DNA of 64,000 nucleotides, from positions 36,058,082 to 36,122,081 of the forward strand of contig NC_041018.1 in assembly GCF_004193775.1 (NCBI RefSeq), written 5' to 3'. Positions 46,978 through 59,217 of this stretch are shown here, piece by piece (the first letter of the stretch is position 1; each line of letters begins with the position of its first letter). The notes below the pieces were generated by a model. It had not been told where the DNA came from, did not search any database, and was given only the letters and a program-made list of their open reading frames with translations. Made by a program: the position numbers and the translations under genes. The DNA comes from Glycine soja (Eukaryota > Streptophyta > Magnoliopsida > Fabales > Fabaceae).

Positions 46978-49879
46978 ATGTCTACCGAAAAGTATGATGT
47001 TCTCTTGGTTCGCCTTAATGGCAAAAACTACTCAGCTTGGGCATTCCAATTTCAGATCTTTGTCACAGGGAAAGACTTATGGGGTCATGTTGATGGCAGC
47101 TCTCCCGTCCCTGACAAAGACACAACTAAGGTTGAACACGCCAAATGGACAGTCAAAGATGCTCAAGTCATGGCTTAGATCATAGACTCTGTCGATCCCA
47201 ACATTGTCCTGAATCTTTGGCCTTACAAGACAGCAGCCACAATGTGGAATTACTTGAAGAAAGTCTACCGTCAGAGCAATGAAGCTCGAAGGTTCCAGCT
47301 TGAACACGACATCGCTACCTTTAGACAGGATAGTCTCTCCATCTCTGATTTTTACTCTTAATTCATGAATCTTTGGGCTGAATACACTGATAAAGTTTAT
47401 GCAGACTTGCCTTTTGAAGGACTCAGTTCAGTCCAAATGTGACACCCTCTACCCCTCACATATATACTAAAAAAGGAATAAAAATTCAAATTTTAATTAA
47501 AAGTATTTTTAAAACATTTTAGCACACAGACTCTATCTATGAATTGTACAAAACACACGACTCCTTAATTGTTCTCAAAATAATTTTAACTCGTCGCCCT
47601 TTAAGGGTCTTATCATCAACTCGCCGCCTTTTAAGGGTCTTATCATTAACTCGTCGCCCTTAAAGGGACCTAACATTAACTCGTCGTCCAAAAAGGGACT
47701 TAGCATCAACTCGTCACCCTAAAAGGGACTTAGCATTAACTCGTCGCCCTAAAAGGGACTTAGCATTAACTCATCGCCTTTAAAGGGACTTATGATCGTG
47801 TAATTGTACAATTCATAGTTCACAACTCAATGCACACAACACCTCAATGCACATATATATCTCAATTATATACATACTCAATTTATCATATACACTTAAT
47901 CCCAATCACAATGGTATAATCTCAATTTAACATGTTATTACACCTCATGAATCATATACACTTTACCTATGAATTATGCAATACACACATTTACTCAATT
48001 GTTTTCAAAGTCATTTTAACCCGTCGGGTTCCCATAGTGGATCCCATCACAATATCCGTCGCCATTAAAGGGTCTTATAATTATGTGATTGCACAGTTCA
48101 TAGCTCACAACTCAATACACACACATCAATATACATTTATTTCACCATTTATCACAGGTTCAATTTATCACATACTCGAAATTTGAATCACCATTTCATA
48201 ATCTCAATATAATAATTTATACAAAAGGTTTTTCACAACATGGGCAATAAAATCCTTCAAATAATTTCAGACAATTATATCAAAATCATGGGTCAAGACG
48301 CAAAAAAATCAAGAACACTCAAGTTTTTTAATTAATTCTCATCAGAACATTAATTGGTACGTAGAACACAACAATATTGTATTTATAATCATAAAGGAAA
48401 AATTATAATTCAATAAACATCCCAAAATAAACCCAAATTTAGTTCTCTAAGGATCCTTACACATGTTCATCCTAACCCCCAATTGCGATAAACTCATCCC
48501 TTACCTCTAAGCACACTCACGTGTCTTTCGACAGCGACACCGGCATCGCTAGTGGTTTCCTGAGATTCCTCTAGTTTTTCCACCGACTGCTCTGATAGAG
48601 TTCCCAAACGTCAGAGAGACGAAGAAGGGATTGAAGCCTCCACTTGTACTGTCTTCATGCGATTCATTTTTCTCCCTCCACAAATATTATATCGTATATC
48701 CCAACGGTGAAAGTGTGCACAATTGAATTTCAAATAACATATCCAAATTCGACTACAATCCAATGGTTATGAAATTTGGGATCAAAGTTTTACCGAGGCA
48801 GTTTTGGATTTCTGCGGGAAAATAAAAGGCTACAATGCGAAGCGATTTCCTCTAATCTCAGATATGATTATGAAATTACCAACGGTGAGAATGTTCGTAA
48901 TTGGGTTGCGAACGTGGTACTCAAATTTCACAATGATCCAACGGAGAATGAGTCCGAGATCATCATCTTTCTGAGATAGGTTTGATAGGCTGCGGGAAAA
49001 GGAGAGGGTTTTGAGAGGAGAAGGGGAAAAACGAAAATGAGAGAAAGAAGAGGCACCGTCAGTGTGAAAACTGACCTAATGCTATTTATAACTAGGTTTA
49101 CTCTATTTATTTATTTATTATTTTATAAAAACAAACTTTATTTTATTCTCTATCAAACAAATAAATAAAATACCCTTTTTATTTTCTCTCAAACCATTAT
49201 TTTATTATCACTATTTTTCTTTATTTATTTAATTATAAAACATCATTATTCTCTAAAATTTTATTTACGAAAAAATGGGATGTTACACCAAACAGTTCAT
49301 GAAACTACTAAACGCGATCAATTTCTTATGAAATTGAGATATGATTTTGAAGGTATTCGGTCTAACCTCATGCATAGAAATCCTGTAGCATCATTGGATG
49401 CATGTTTCAATGCTCTGTTGCGTGAAGAACATTGCCTCCTTACACAGTCCATCATTGAAGATCACAAATCCGCTATTGTTACAGTGGCATATGTGGCTAA
49501 AGGAAAACCAAGAAGCCATGACATGCGTACTGTTCAATGTTTCTGTTGCAAGCAATTTGGACATTATGCTTCTAACTGTCCAAACAAATTTTGCAACTAT
49601 TGCAAAAAGGATGGACATATTATTAAAGAATGCCCCATAAGGCCACCTAAGCGAAATCTCACAGCTTTTACAGCCTCAGTTGATTCATCTGTTCCTAATA
49701 ATTCAGCCAATCCAACACCTGTTCAGCAACGAGCTCCTGATCCTGCTCCGACTATGACCCCTGAAATTGTTCAACAAATGATTATTTCTGCATTCTCTGC
49801 TTTAGGATTCTCAGGTAAATCCTCTTCCCCTTGGTATTTTGATTCGGGGACTTCCAACCACATGACCAACAATGCTTAA
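46978..49879 (+). pseudogene. Copia gag-protease of the unit 2 element, interrupted by solo LTR B
   Basis: Begins MSTEKYDVLLVRLNGKNYSA, a typical copia Gag N-terminus. A TAG at 47176-47178 replaces the Trp codon that is intact in the unit 3 copy, and a second stop follows near 47360. Solo LTR B (47438-49287) splits the frame; Gag resumes at 49288 with two CCHC knuckles (CFCCKQFGHYASNC and CNYCKKDGHIIKEC) and the protease motif WYFDSGTSNHMT. A TAA at 49877-49879 ends the frame. The order and spacing are normal for copia Gag-protease; the lesions make it non-functional. Confidence 0.9.
47438..49287 (+). mobile_element. Solo LTR B (TGTGACACCC family), 1850 bp, in copia gag
   Basis: Starts TGTGACACCC and ends GGGATGTTACA, flanked by CCAAA on both sides (47433-47437 and 49288-49292). 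Relative to copy A it lacks about 0.8 kb (A positions roughly 32500-33300), joined at a short AAAACAT-type microhomology. Copy D, at the same insertion site in unit 3, keeps the missing segment, so the deletion happened in unit 2 after the duplication. Confidence 0.92.
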
Positions 49880-49942
49880 TTTCTTACTAATATCAAAAAA
49901 TATCTTGGAGACCTCAAGATACACACCGCTGATGGAAATCCT

Positions 49943-52249
49943 TTGCCTATCACAACCACTGGTGATATTTCTCTATCTCTAACCAATGTTTTTGTTTCTC
50001 CTGGTCTCACTAGTAATCTCATTTCAGCTGGTCAATTAGTTGACAATGATTGTCAAGTACAATTCTCACAGTCTGGTTGTCTTGTGCAGGATCAACACTT
50101 AGGAAAGATAATTGCGAAGGGGCCAAAAGTTGGACGCCTTTTCCCAATCCATTTCTCATTGCCTTCCAGTCTTTCTTTGCCTTTAGTTTCTTGTAATTTT
50201 GCTATTGTTGATTACCAAGTGTGGCATAAGCGTCTTGGACATCCAAAGGCAAATGTACTTCATGACTTGCTCAAATCTAATTATCTTGGAAATAAACACA
50301 ATTCATCTCTTAATGTTGTTCATTTAAATTGTATTCCTTGTAAACTTGGTAAAAGTAAAATTTTGCCTTTTCCAACACATCAGTCTAATGTAACACAACC
50401 TTTTGAAATCGTCCACAGTGATGTTTGGGGGATGGCACCGATTATGTCTCATGCTCATTATAAATATTTCGTAACTTTTATTGATGATTATAGTCGCTCC
50501 ACTTGGGTCTATATTCTGTGATCAAAAGATGAAGTCTTTTCCACTTTCAAAATTTTCCATGTTTTTGTTCAGACCCAATTTTCGTCAAAAATAAAAGTAT
50601 TTCGCTCTGATAATGGGGGAGAATACATGTCACACTCATTTCAGGACATTTTGCAATCCAATGGCATTGTATCCCAAAGGTCATGCCCCTAAACTCCACA
50701 ACAAAATGGGGTAGCGGAAAGAAAAAATTGACATTTGTTTGATGTTGTCCGCACCCTTTTGCTAGAGTCTCATGTGTCATCACATTTTTAGTGTGAAGCC
50801 CTTTCCACTGCAGTTCATCTTATCAACTGATTGCCATCTCCATCAATAGGTAATGAATCCCCTTTCAATCGGTTATATGGTCACCCACCCAATTACTCCA
50901 ATCTTCGTATCTTTGGTTGTGTGTGTTATGTCCATCTTCCTCCAAGAGAACACATGAAGCTCACTGCACAATCTGTTGAATGTGCGTTTCTTGGATATTC
51001 TCCTCATCAAAAGGGCTTTCTATGTTTTGATCCTACCATCCGTAGGATTCGAGTATCTAGAAATGTCATTTTCCAAGAAAATGTATACTTTTTTGCATCA
51101 CATCCTGACCTTACCTCTCCTCCTAATACTGTTTGCAAACTGAAACGCTCTTTATATGGATTAAAACAGGCACCAATAGTATGGTTTGAAAAGTTTCGCT
51201 CGACACTACTTGTTTTTGAATTCACTCAAAGTCAGTATGATCCCTCTCTTTTCCTACAAAGGACTCCTAAAGGCATCGTGGTGCTTCTTGTTTATGTGGA
51301 TGACATTGTGGTCACTAGTTCAGATCAAGATGATGTTTCTAGAATCAAAAATCAGTTGCATTCAACGTTTCAGATGAAAGACTTAGGCCATCTCACTTAT
51401 TTCTTGGGTTTAGAGGTGCATTATCATCACCAAGGCATTTCTCTATGTCAACACAAGTATATTCAAGACTTGGTCCAACTAACTGGACTCCCAAATGCCA
51501 CCCCTGCTGACACTCCCATGGAAGTTAATGTTAAATATCGGAGAGATGAAGGTGAACTTCTTGATGATCCCACTCACTATCGCAAGCTCGTGGGAAGTCT
51601 CATCTATTTAACTATCACTCGCCCAGATATTTCTTTTGATGTCCACACCGTGAGTAAGTTCATGCAATCTCTGAGGCATTTGCATCTTTCAGCAGTAAAA
51701 CGGATCATTAGATACCTCCTTGGCACCCCAAAGCATGGTCTGTTTTTTCCTACTGATTCCTCCGTACAACTCCAAGCATACAGTGATGCTGATTGGGCTG
51801 GTTGTCCACACACAAGAAAATCTACTATTGACTGGTGTATGTTCCTAGGAAATGCTCCTATTTCATGGAAATGTAAGAAACAAGATTCAGTCTCAAAGTC
51901 CTCCACTAAAGAAGAATATCGCGCGATGTCTGCCGCTTGTTCCGAAATAATATGGTTGCATGGTCTCCTCACAGAGCTTGGATTCTCTCAAGCACAACCA
52001 ACTCCGCTGCATGTTGACAACACCAGTGCCATACAAATTGCAGAAAATCCAGTTTACCATGAACGGACTAAACATATTGAGGTTGACTGTCACTCTATTC
52101 GCGATGCCTATGATCGAAGAGTCACCAGTCTACCACACATCTCAACTTCCATTCAAATAGCCGACATTTACACAAAAACATTGACACGTCAGCGACACAA
52201 TTTTCTACTTGGCAAATTGATGCTGGTCGATTTCCGGGAATCAATTTGA
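49943..52249 (+). pseudogene. Copia integrase-RT-RNase H of the unit 2 element, degraded
   Basis: Integrase is readable from 49943 (WHKRLGHPKANVL...CIPCKLGK, HSDVWG, FIDDYSRSTWVY) to a TGA at 50519-50521. It continues with further stops through FRSDNGGEY and [11 protein letters not shown], then reopens at 50831. Near 51118 the frame jumps from SHPDLTSPPN straight to [16 protein letters not shown]. The N-terminal part of reverse transcriptase (the usual KARLVAKG region) is therefore deleted while YVDDIVV, YSDADWAG and the C-terminal RNase H remain. The downstream frame 50831-52249 is open for 472 codons but cannot make an active RT. Confidence 0.9.
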
Positions 52250-52256
52250 GGGGGGA

Positions 52257-55200
52257 TGTCAACGGAATTAAATGCCACAACAAATTGTATGGGATTGCAC
52301 ATTTATTTGTAACAATTACTCTCTTAATTAGGATAATTAGCTATAATTGTATATATGGTGATCCCATTTTTCGTAAGCCAATTTAAAAAGAATTTTTATT
52401 TTTTTTAAATAAATAGAGTTTTAGAAAAATGATCAAGTTTTTATAAATAAATAAATAATGAGAAATAATGATTTGAAGGAAAAAAAAAGACATTTGATTT
52501 ATTCATTTGATAGGGAATAAAATAGAGTTTCTTTTTTTATAAAATAATAAAAATAAATAAATAGAGTAAATAATAGGTCGTGGATACACTTAGCTATAAA
52601 TAGTAACATGCTAGGTCAATTTTCAGACTGATTCCTCAGCATCCTCTGCCTCTCAATTTCGTTTTTTCTCTCTTCTTTTCCCAAAACCCTTTCATTTTTC
52701 CGCAGTCCATCAAACCTGTCTCAGAAAAATAAAGATCTCGGACTCATTAACTGTTGGATCGTCGTGACATTTGAGCACCACGTTCGCAACCCAATTCTGA
52801 GCATTCTCACCGTTGGGAATTTTGGATATCATGTTTGAGCTGAGAGAAATACCTTTCGCATTGTAGCCTTTTTCTTTCCCGCCGAAACCCAGAGCTATCT
52901 TGATAAAAACTATGATCCTGGTTTCGTTAACCGTTGGATTGTAGTGAAATTTGGATATATTGTTCGAAATTCAATTTTGCACACTGTCACCGTTGGGATT
53001 TACGAGATAGTGTTTGTGGAGGGAGAAAAAGGAATCGTATGAAAATAATACAAATGGAGGCTTCAATCCCTTCTCCGTCTCTCTAACGTTTGGGAACTCT
53101 ATCGGAACAGTCCGAAGGAAAAAACTGGAGTAATCTCAAGGAACCGCTAGAGATGTTGCTATCGCTGACTGAAGACACGTGAACCCGCTTAGAGGTAAGG
53201 GATGAGTTATTCACAATTGGGAATTAACGAGAACATGTGTAAGGATCCTTAGAGATATCAATTGGAATAGGTTTTGAGGTGTTTTTGCAATTTTCATTTT
53301 ATCCTTATAATTATTACAGTGAATTATATATGTTTGACTGACCAATTGTTGTGAAATTGATATGCTATTCTGTTGAGCGTGAACCCTATAAATCGAGTTT
53401 TTTTTAATTAATATGAATTGATGAAATAAAGTAAGGAGAAATTTAGAGAGAGATATTGATTTTGTATTTTCCCTTTTTCTTGCTTTTTAGTTTTTTTATA
53501 TATAATTTAAAAAATTAATATCATAATTGAAATTGACCAAAGTGTTCATATAATTATTTAGAATTTGTGTATTGAAAGCTTACTTTGTAATTTGTGATTC
53601 AATATGATGTATGTTAGTTTTTATATATAGAGGTAGTTATTTATATTAATAATTTATGTAAATAATATTGTAGAGTGTTATAGTATGATTCCAAAAATTA
53701 TTAAGTGTTGGAGTTTGAGAATATTATGGTTAAAATTGATGAACATGTGTATGTTGTACCTTATGAATATCATTAGGAATGTTATGAGATGGTTGATGTG
53801 ATGTTATGAGATGTTAAAGTGTGGACATGATATTCGATTATGAATAAGTGGATGTGTTTAACACTTGATGTTGCATTAATTATATTGTGAGCTATGAATT
53901 ATACAATAACCCGACCAATGTTTATGCGCAGTGTTAAAGAGAAAGCGTAGGTTCCTAGTTAGGAACCAGTGTTAAATTGTAGCGCAATTGTGTTAAACAT
54001 GTTTGAAAAATGAGTGTGAGGTCGTGGTATTGTATAATTCATGAGCAGTGCTTATAAATGAAATATGTGATAAATTGTGGAATAATATGTTGCCTTGAGA
54101 TTATAATATTGTTATTGAGATTGAGTAAAAGTGTAAAGTAGAAGAGGTGTTGAATTGTGAGATACGTAAAAATATCTGATGGTGGATTGTAACATTATGG
54201 GATGTGAAATTGTGAATTAGTTTTGGTCGTGAATGTGTGTGATTAACTCTTGATGTGACATTATTGGTGTTGTAAGCTGTGAATTGTATAATAACCCGAC
54301 CAGTATTATCTTGAGAAAAGTGTAAATGTGCAATATTAAAGAGAAAGTGTAGGTTTCCTATTTAGGAACCAGTGTTAAATTATAGCGCAATATGTTGTAT
54401 GTGTTTAAAACACAAGTGTGAGGTCGTGGGTATTGTATAATTCACGAGCAGTGTCTGTGTGCTAAAATGATTTTAGGAGTTGGACTTGAATCAGGAGGGA
54501 GAGGCCCTGACGGACTCTTCGGAGAGTAGGCCTTGGGGGTCACCGGGTTTGAGTGCTCCTTTAAGCCTATGCTGATCCCATATGGTTGGAGCATTCTCGC
54601 AAAACATCGTGACCCTGACTGGTCTCCCTATGATCTTACTTAGTGAGAGTGACCTGACAAACTCATTGTGTGGTGTGTCTTGTTATGTACTCCTAAGCGT
54701 CCTAGGGTGGTTTTTCACTGACATGGTACCACATTGCATATAGGTTTGAGTCTTAGCATAACTGTCTCATGCGCTTGCTAATTGTTTATTATGAAATTGA
54801 GGTGTTATTATGTCTTGATCAGAGCGTGTGATTCTTGTATAATGTGACTAATGATTGAAAAGTGTGATTGATGGATGAAAAGTGAACTTTGAATGACAAA
54901 GTGTTGGAATTACGTGAATTACGTGTAAGTAATTTTTATTTGGTTTATATGATATGTATATCTAGTTGTCTTGTTTCTCTATTAGTTAGGAATGTGATAA
55001 CTCACTCCCCGTGTGTTGTTTGTGTTTGGATCCTGTGATGATCTTGAACTTTGTGTTCGAGGGAGCAGATGACTAGGTGAATTGCTTTAAGGAACATTAT
55101 GCTGAAGGACGTCGAGACACAACGCTCTGATAGGATGTGACAGTGGGACATAAGTTTTTATATTAATTGCATGATATTAGTCTATTTTATTTTATTTCAC

Positions 55201-55506
55201 TGATTTAACAAAATATCTATGTAAATTTTGATAGCCTTATTTTGAGCCGAATATGTTTTAACAAGTTTTAATTGATAATAGTGAAGTGAATGTGAACCTT
55301 TTACCCGTGTGAGTTTGGTTACCGATATTTTTATATATTTTGCTTATTTATATATATGTCGGGGTAGAGGGAGTCACATATGGCAGTTTAGCTATTTATT
55401 GGGCTAAAAATCAGCTTGACAGGTTGTAATTAAAGTGTATTTATATGAGAAATCTCCATGAGGAGCAAGCAGTTTTTGGCCTAATTAACATTTTTTGAGT
55501 TTAACA
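52257..55506 (+). repeat. 3' LTR of unit 2 copia element, split by solo LTR C
   Basis: LTR pieces at 52257-52358 and 55384-55506 rejoin at TATGG to give an LTR of about 225 bp, similar to the 5' LTR, with a small extra insertion near its end (CTAATTAACATTTTT). Confidence 0.9.
52359..55378 (-). mobile_element. Solo LTR C (TGTGACACCC family, inverted), 3020 bp
   Basis: On the plus strand it starts TGATCCCATTTTTCG and ends GAGGGAGTCACA, the reverse complement of the A/B/D family. A perfect 5-bp duplication TATGG flanks it (52354-52358 and 55379-55383). It is longer than A and lacks an obvious CTCGTCGCCC array. Instead it has two blocks with an inverted-repeat motif of the form AGGTTCCTA...TAGGAACC near 53950 and 54350. 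It has no coding sequence and was inserted into the 3' LTR of the copia element. Confidence 0.9.
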
Positions 55507-55770
55507 TTGCACACTTCATATGTGAGCCTTAAAGGACAGGCACAAGGGAACAGGGTTAAGTACAGTGTAAGACAAACCTTAAAAGTGATTAAAGTGAGAG
55601 TGAGTGTGGGATTCTTCCACTTGTCTTACTTACTGGTTGTTGCATAGGAGATGCCAGATAGAGATTGACTACTGTTCCACCAACTGGTGTCTTAGTAGCT
55701 AGGAAGTACATCACAAAGATAAGATTCTTCCACTTGGGATTCTTCCACTTGTCTTACGGCTTATATGTGT
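55507..55770 (+). pseudogene. LEA_2 family pseudogene, unit 2, 3' part
   Basis: Resumes immediately after the copia element. It encodes VSLKGQAQGNRVKYSVRQTL followed by KVRVSVGFFHLSYLL, the C-terminal beta-domain strand region of LEA_2 proteins. A TAG replaces a codon in the following QIEM-like segment, and the final TGVL(V)-type tail is broken by stops. Confidence 0.82.
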
Positions 55771-57250
55771 TTTTCAAAATTTGGTTAGAATAACATGAAT
55801 GATTCTAAGTGAGACAATCATAAAATACCATGACAAATTTCCATTTGAGCATTTTTCCTCTCTCTCTTTTTTCTTCTATTTTTCTCTTTCACTCTACCTT
55901 TCATTTTATCACACAACCTCTTACAAAAATAAATAGTGATCATAAGAAAGTTCAAAGATGAACAAACTAACACACTTTTTAGTTAATATGAGAATAATAA
56001 TGACAAGTGACGACTACATGGAGACAGATACACAAGCTTTTAATTCAGCATGACACATTAGAAACCTCTTGAGCATTTTGGGAAAGTTAAAACTGTGTTG
56101 ACCAGCACAGAGAGAAGGCAAGACATGAGAGCAAAATTGGTGGAATTTTAACAAACATACAAGCAGCATATCATACAATTTGCTACTGTGTTGACCAGCA
56201 TGAGAGTGCAGGCAAGACAGGAGAGCAAAATTTTTGGAATTTTAACAAACATACAAGCTGCCTATCATACAATTTGCAACTGTGCACTACAAAGAAACAA
56301 TTAGCAAAAGCAACCGTGTTTAAGCCATAATTCACACGATAATGTAGAAACTTAACTATATTTGTTCATGATAGTTAGAAATAAAACAACATGAAAGCAA
56401 AACTAAGAGAAACATTATACCTCATGTTACTGCCGATTTTCCACGAAGTAGCCTATGGTGGTAATTCCTATTTCCAATACAGACTTCTACCATTTACTAC
56501 CTTTGTTCAATGTAGATGATAGAATTTACTGACAAATGTATCATCATCGCACTTATGACATGCTTGGCAGCCACTACACATATCTGCAAATAATCATTTC
56601 CATTAACAGCCATTGTGTGAACATGAATTTGTTTAGACAGAAGTGAAAAGAATTCACAAAGATGCAGGTATTTGATTCAAATAAGCAATGCAATACTATC
56701 ATCGAGTGAAAAGATTAATATGCTAAGGAGATGTTTTGCGTAGACTTGGGAAATCAGACTTACTCACAATATTGGAATTTTGCTGACATTACAAGTCTCT
56801 GAAGGAATTGACTTGTGACACTTCATATAACATATTACCCAAGTTTTTACAGCCTGCATATATACACACTTATCACAACAACCCACAAACACACTACCTG
56901 TTAGTATCTAATAGTAAAGTATGAGAATTGAGTCTTACATTAGAAGTACGAGATAGTGGTGTGAGATTTATTAAACTCGGATTCCTCAATTAGAATGCCT
57001 AACTTTTATATTCAGATTCTTCCAAGATTTTTATGAATTGACATCAAAACTTTTGGTCATGTCTCTTGGCTTCAAATTATAAGCAGCACGGGACAGTAAC
57101 ATGATTATTGTTAAAATAATAGACGTCTGAATGCAACAACGTAATCGTATTATGGTGCTTAAACAATTCTTAAGCTATAACCTGACACAATCTTTATTTA
57201 AAGAAAGAATTAAATAAAGTGAAATCCATAAATGCATAATCTAATAACAT
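55771..57250. other. Spacer between LEA_2 and MYB, unit 2
   Basis: Counterpart of 40531-42027, including the C/T-rich tract, the 100-bp doublet (about 56096-56290) and the Cys-rich minus-strand snippet near 56520-56585. No gene called. Confidence 0.55.
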
Positions 57251-58438
57251 CTATCTAGTTGATCCCTCATTGTCTTTGTGGTTGAACTTGTTCTTATATT
57301 CAAGGATCTGTTGTGCAATAAGATCCAACTCATTCTGGGGATGGCCACTATTAAAATTTCTATATTCATCCATTTGAGGAGATGAACTATGTAAGTTGAG
57401 CTGCTGCATCTGCATATGATGTGCTCGTTGCATTTCATGTGGCTGCACTGCAAAATCTGGAGGAGTTGGAACCCAATTATCTTGATCAATAAGGGAAGTA
57501 TGTGGTGCAAAATTTGGAGGTGATGGAACCCAGTTATGTTGATCAATATGAGGAGTAGGTGGCTGCACTGCAAAATTTGGAGGAGGTGGATCCCAAGTAT
57601 ATTGATCAATATGGGCAGTACATGATTGTGCTGCAAGATTTGAAGGAGGTGAAACCCAATTATCTTGATCAACATGAGGAATACATTGTGGCACTGCAAA
57701 ATTCGAAGGACAAGGAGGAATCCAATTATGTTGATCAGTAACGGGAGTATGTGACTGCACCATAAGATTTGAAGTTGATGGAACCCAATTACTGCCGAGA
57801 GTATGTGGCTGCACTATAAAATTTGAAGTTGGTGGAACCCAATTATGTTGATCAATGCGGATTAAATCAATGTCTTCTAAAATTGTGTCGTGGATGCTTC
57901 TTCTCTTTCTCTCATTCATAGGGGTATTCTTTCGTTTGATGTATTTTTGAGCATGACTGGCAACTTGAGATGCAGTTTTTGATGGAACATATTTATCTGA
58001 AATCTGTTTCCATCCTTTCTCTTTCTTTATCTCAAGCCCAAAGAGAAATGACTTGTGTTCTTCTATTGTCCAATGTTCGTATTTCTTGTGATGAACTGAA
58101 TGGGATGAGTCACCGGACAAAATGACATGACAAGGGTCCTGAGAGGCAAGAACCATCTGAGGAGCAGGATCAAGAGCAGTGGCAGAAGTATGAACCCTGT
58201 TAGGTGCAGGTGCAGGAGGAGGAACAGGAAGAGGGGCAGGAGCATCAAGAACCTCATGGGCAGGAAGAATCTCATCATCCGCTAGAGGAGAAGAATCCTC
58301 ATTGGCGGGAAGAATCTCATCAGCTGGAGGGGAAGAATCTTGAGTGGCAAAATTGTTAAATAAGTCATCAAAGACTGGCCAATCATCCTCCTTCAGCAAC
58401 TCTAGTATCTCCTCCTCGTCAAAGTAATAATCAGACAT
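57251..58438 (-). CDS. MYB-like transcription factor, SHAQKY type, 395 aa
   Basis: An intact frame from ATG to stop. The N-terminus (1-60) is acidic, with repeated EILP phrases; 66-80 is Pro/Ala-rich. A single MYB-type DNA-binding domain lies at about 122-170, with W123, W143 and Y166 at the three helix-core positions and the SHAQKY signature at 161-166; basic RKR stretches follow and may act as a nuclear signal. From about 196 to 340 there are seven copies of a ~20-residue unit built on DQ-NWVPPP-NFAVQP, then a Gln/Met-rich tail. It is likely a nuclear DNA-binding regulator of the one-repeat MYB class, possibly an I-box-type binder; its target genes cannot be inferred. Unit 1 carries a frameshifted copy, so this may be the only intact one in the array within the window. 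Confidence 0.82.
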   Translation of the reverse strand: MSDYYFDEEEILELLKEDDWPVFDDLFNNFATQDSSPPADEILPANEDSSPLADDEILPAHEVLDAPAPLPVPPPAPAPNRVHTSATALDPAPQMVLASQDPCHVILSGDSSHSVHHKKYEHWTIEEHKSFLFGLEIKKEKGWKQISDKYVPSKTASQVASHAQKYIKRKNTPMNERKRRSIHDTILEDIDLIRIDQHNWVPPTSNFIVQPHTLGSNWVPSTSNLMVQSHTPVTDQHNWIPPCPSNFAVPQCIPHVDQDNWVSPPSNLAAQSCTAHIDQYTWDPPPPNFAVQPPTPHIDQHNWVPSPPNFAPHTSLIDQDNWVPTPPDFAVQPHEMQRAHHMQMQQLNLHSSSPQMDEYRNFNSGHPQNELDLIAQQILEYKNKFNHKDNEGSTR

Positions 58439-59077
58439 TGTTTTCTTTCTTCCTCTCTGATTTCTATCAGTGATTACTGAATAATGAATTAGCTCTGTTT
58501 GCCTTACAGAGAGTAATAGATAGCATCGATTTCAAAATTACCGCCAAAAGTTAGTTAGTTACTTAAGGATTGATTTTGGTCATTTTAACCCTTATGATAG
58601 ATTTTTTTGCCTTCGTTGAACTTGCGCGCCCAAATCATTATTAAAACAGTTTGAGAGACTTATCATCAAATTATCATACATAAAAGAGAGATATACCATA
58701 TCTGTATCATAGTGACCAGACTCAAAAAATTGGCATGTATATATTAAACTATCAACACGGATATCTTACTAACTAATCTTCCATTTGGTTCTATCCTCTT
58801 AAATACATCTTTTCAATTTGTTAATAGTGTACCAAAATATAATTTTTGTTTAAATTCATTAAGTTTAATAATTTTGGAGCCAAATTAGAATAGAGAAATA
58901 AAAAGAGTAAAATTAGTAGCTTATTGGAAAATTTTTAAAATGCTCCTGTTCAGTATTAAAGACTCAAATTTATAAGATAATATAATGCAATATAGATCCA
59001 AAGAATTAATATGCTTAGTTCGACCACCTTTTCAATTTATAATTTTATTTCAAAAATCTCTTAAAAATTTGAGATAA
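58439..59077. other. MYB upstream region and right end of unit 2
   Basis: The likely MYB 5' leader and promoter lie just right of 58438 (minus-strand gene). It is AT-rich with no confident TATA assignment. The unit ends where the GTTGTCCGTGTGAATTT block of unit 3 begins. Confidence 0.5.
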
Positions 59078-59217
59078 CGTTGTCCGTGTGAATTTTTGTC
59101 ATAAAAAATATTTAGATAATAAAGTCTTGGTAAATACTCATTTTTAAAATAAATGAAAATTTGAATTTCATCTTTATATATTTTGTCTAAGGTAAATTTT
59201 TGGTAAAAAAAAAAATT

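Larger units (their letters stand above)
46603..55506 (+). mobile_element. Copia element in unit 2 LEA_2 pseudogene, with two nested solo LTRs
   Basis: The 5' LTR (46603-46823, TGTCAACGG...GTTTAACA) is followed at once by the primer site TGGTATCAG. The 3' LTR starts at 52257 after the polypurine tract GAGGGGGGA and ends at 55506. Flanks are a perfect 5-bp duplication TTGCA (46598-46602 and 55507-55511). Gag is interrupted by solo LTR B and the 3' LTR by solo LTR C. Gag and pol carry stops and an RT deletion, so the element is dead. The same insertion, with the same TTGCA, starts at 61708 in unit 3. Confidence 0.93.
43802..59077. repeat. Tandem segment, unit 2 (with nested insertions)
   Basis: Second copy of the segment. 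Subtracting the copia insertion and one target duplication (8909 bp) leaves about 6.4 kb, slightly longer than unit 1 because unit 1 has deletions. Left part 43802-46602 and right part 55507-59077 rejoin exactly at TTGCA to give the LEA_2 order seen in unit 1 (CTTGTTGCACACTTCATATG). Its MYB gene is intact. Confidence 0.92.
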
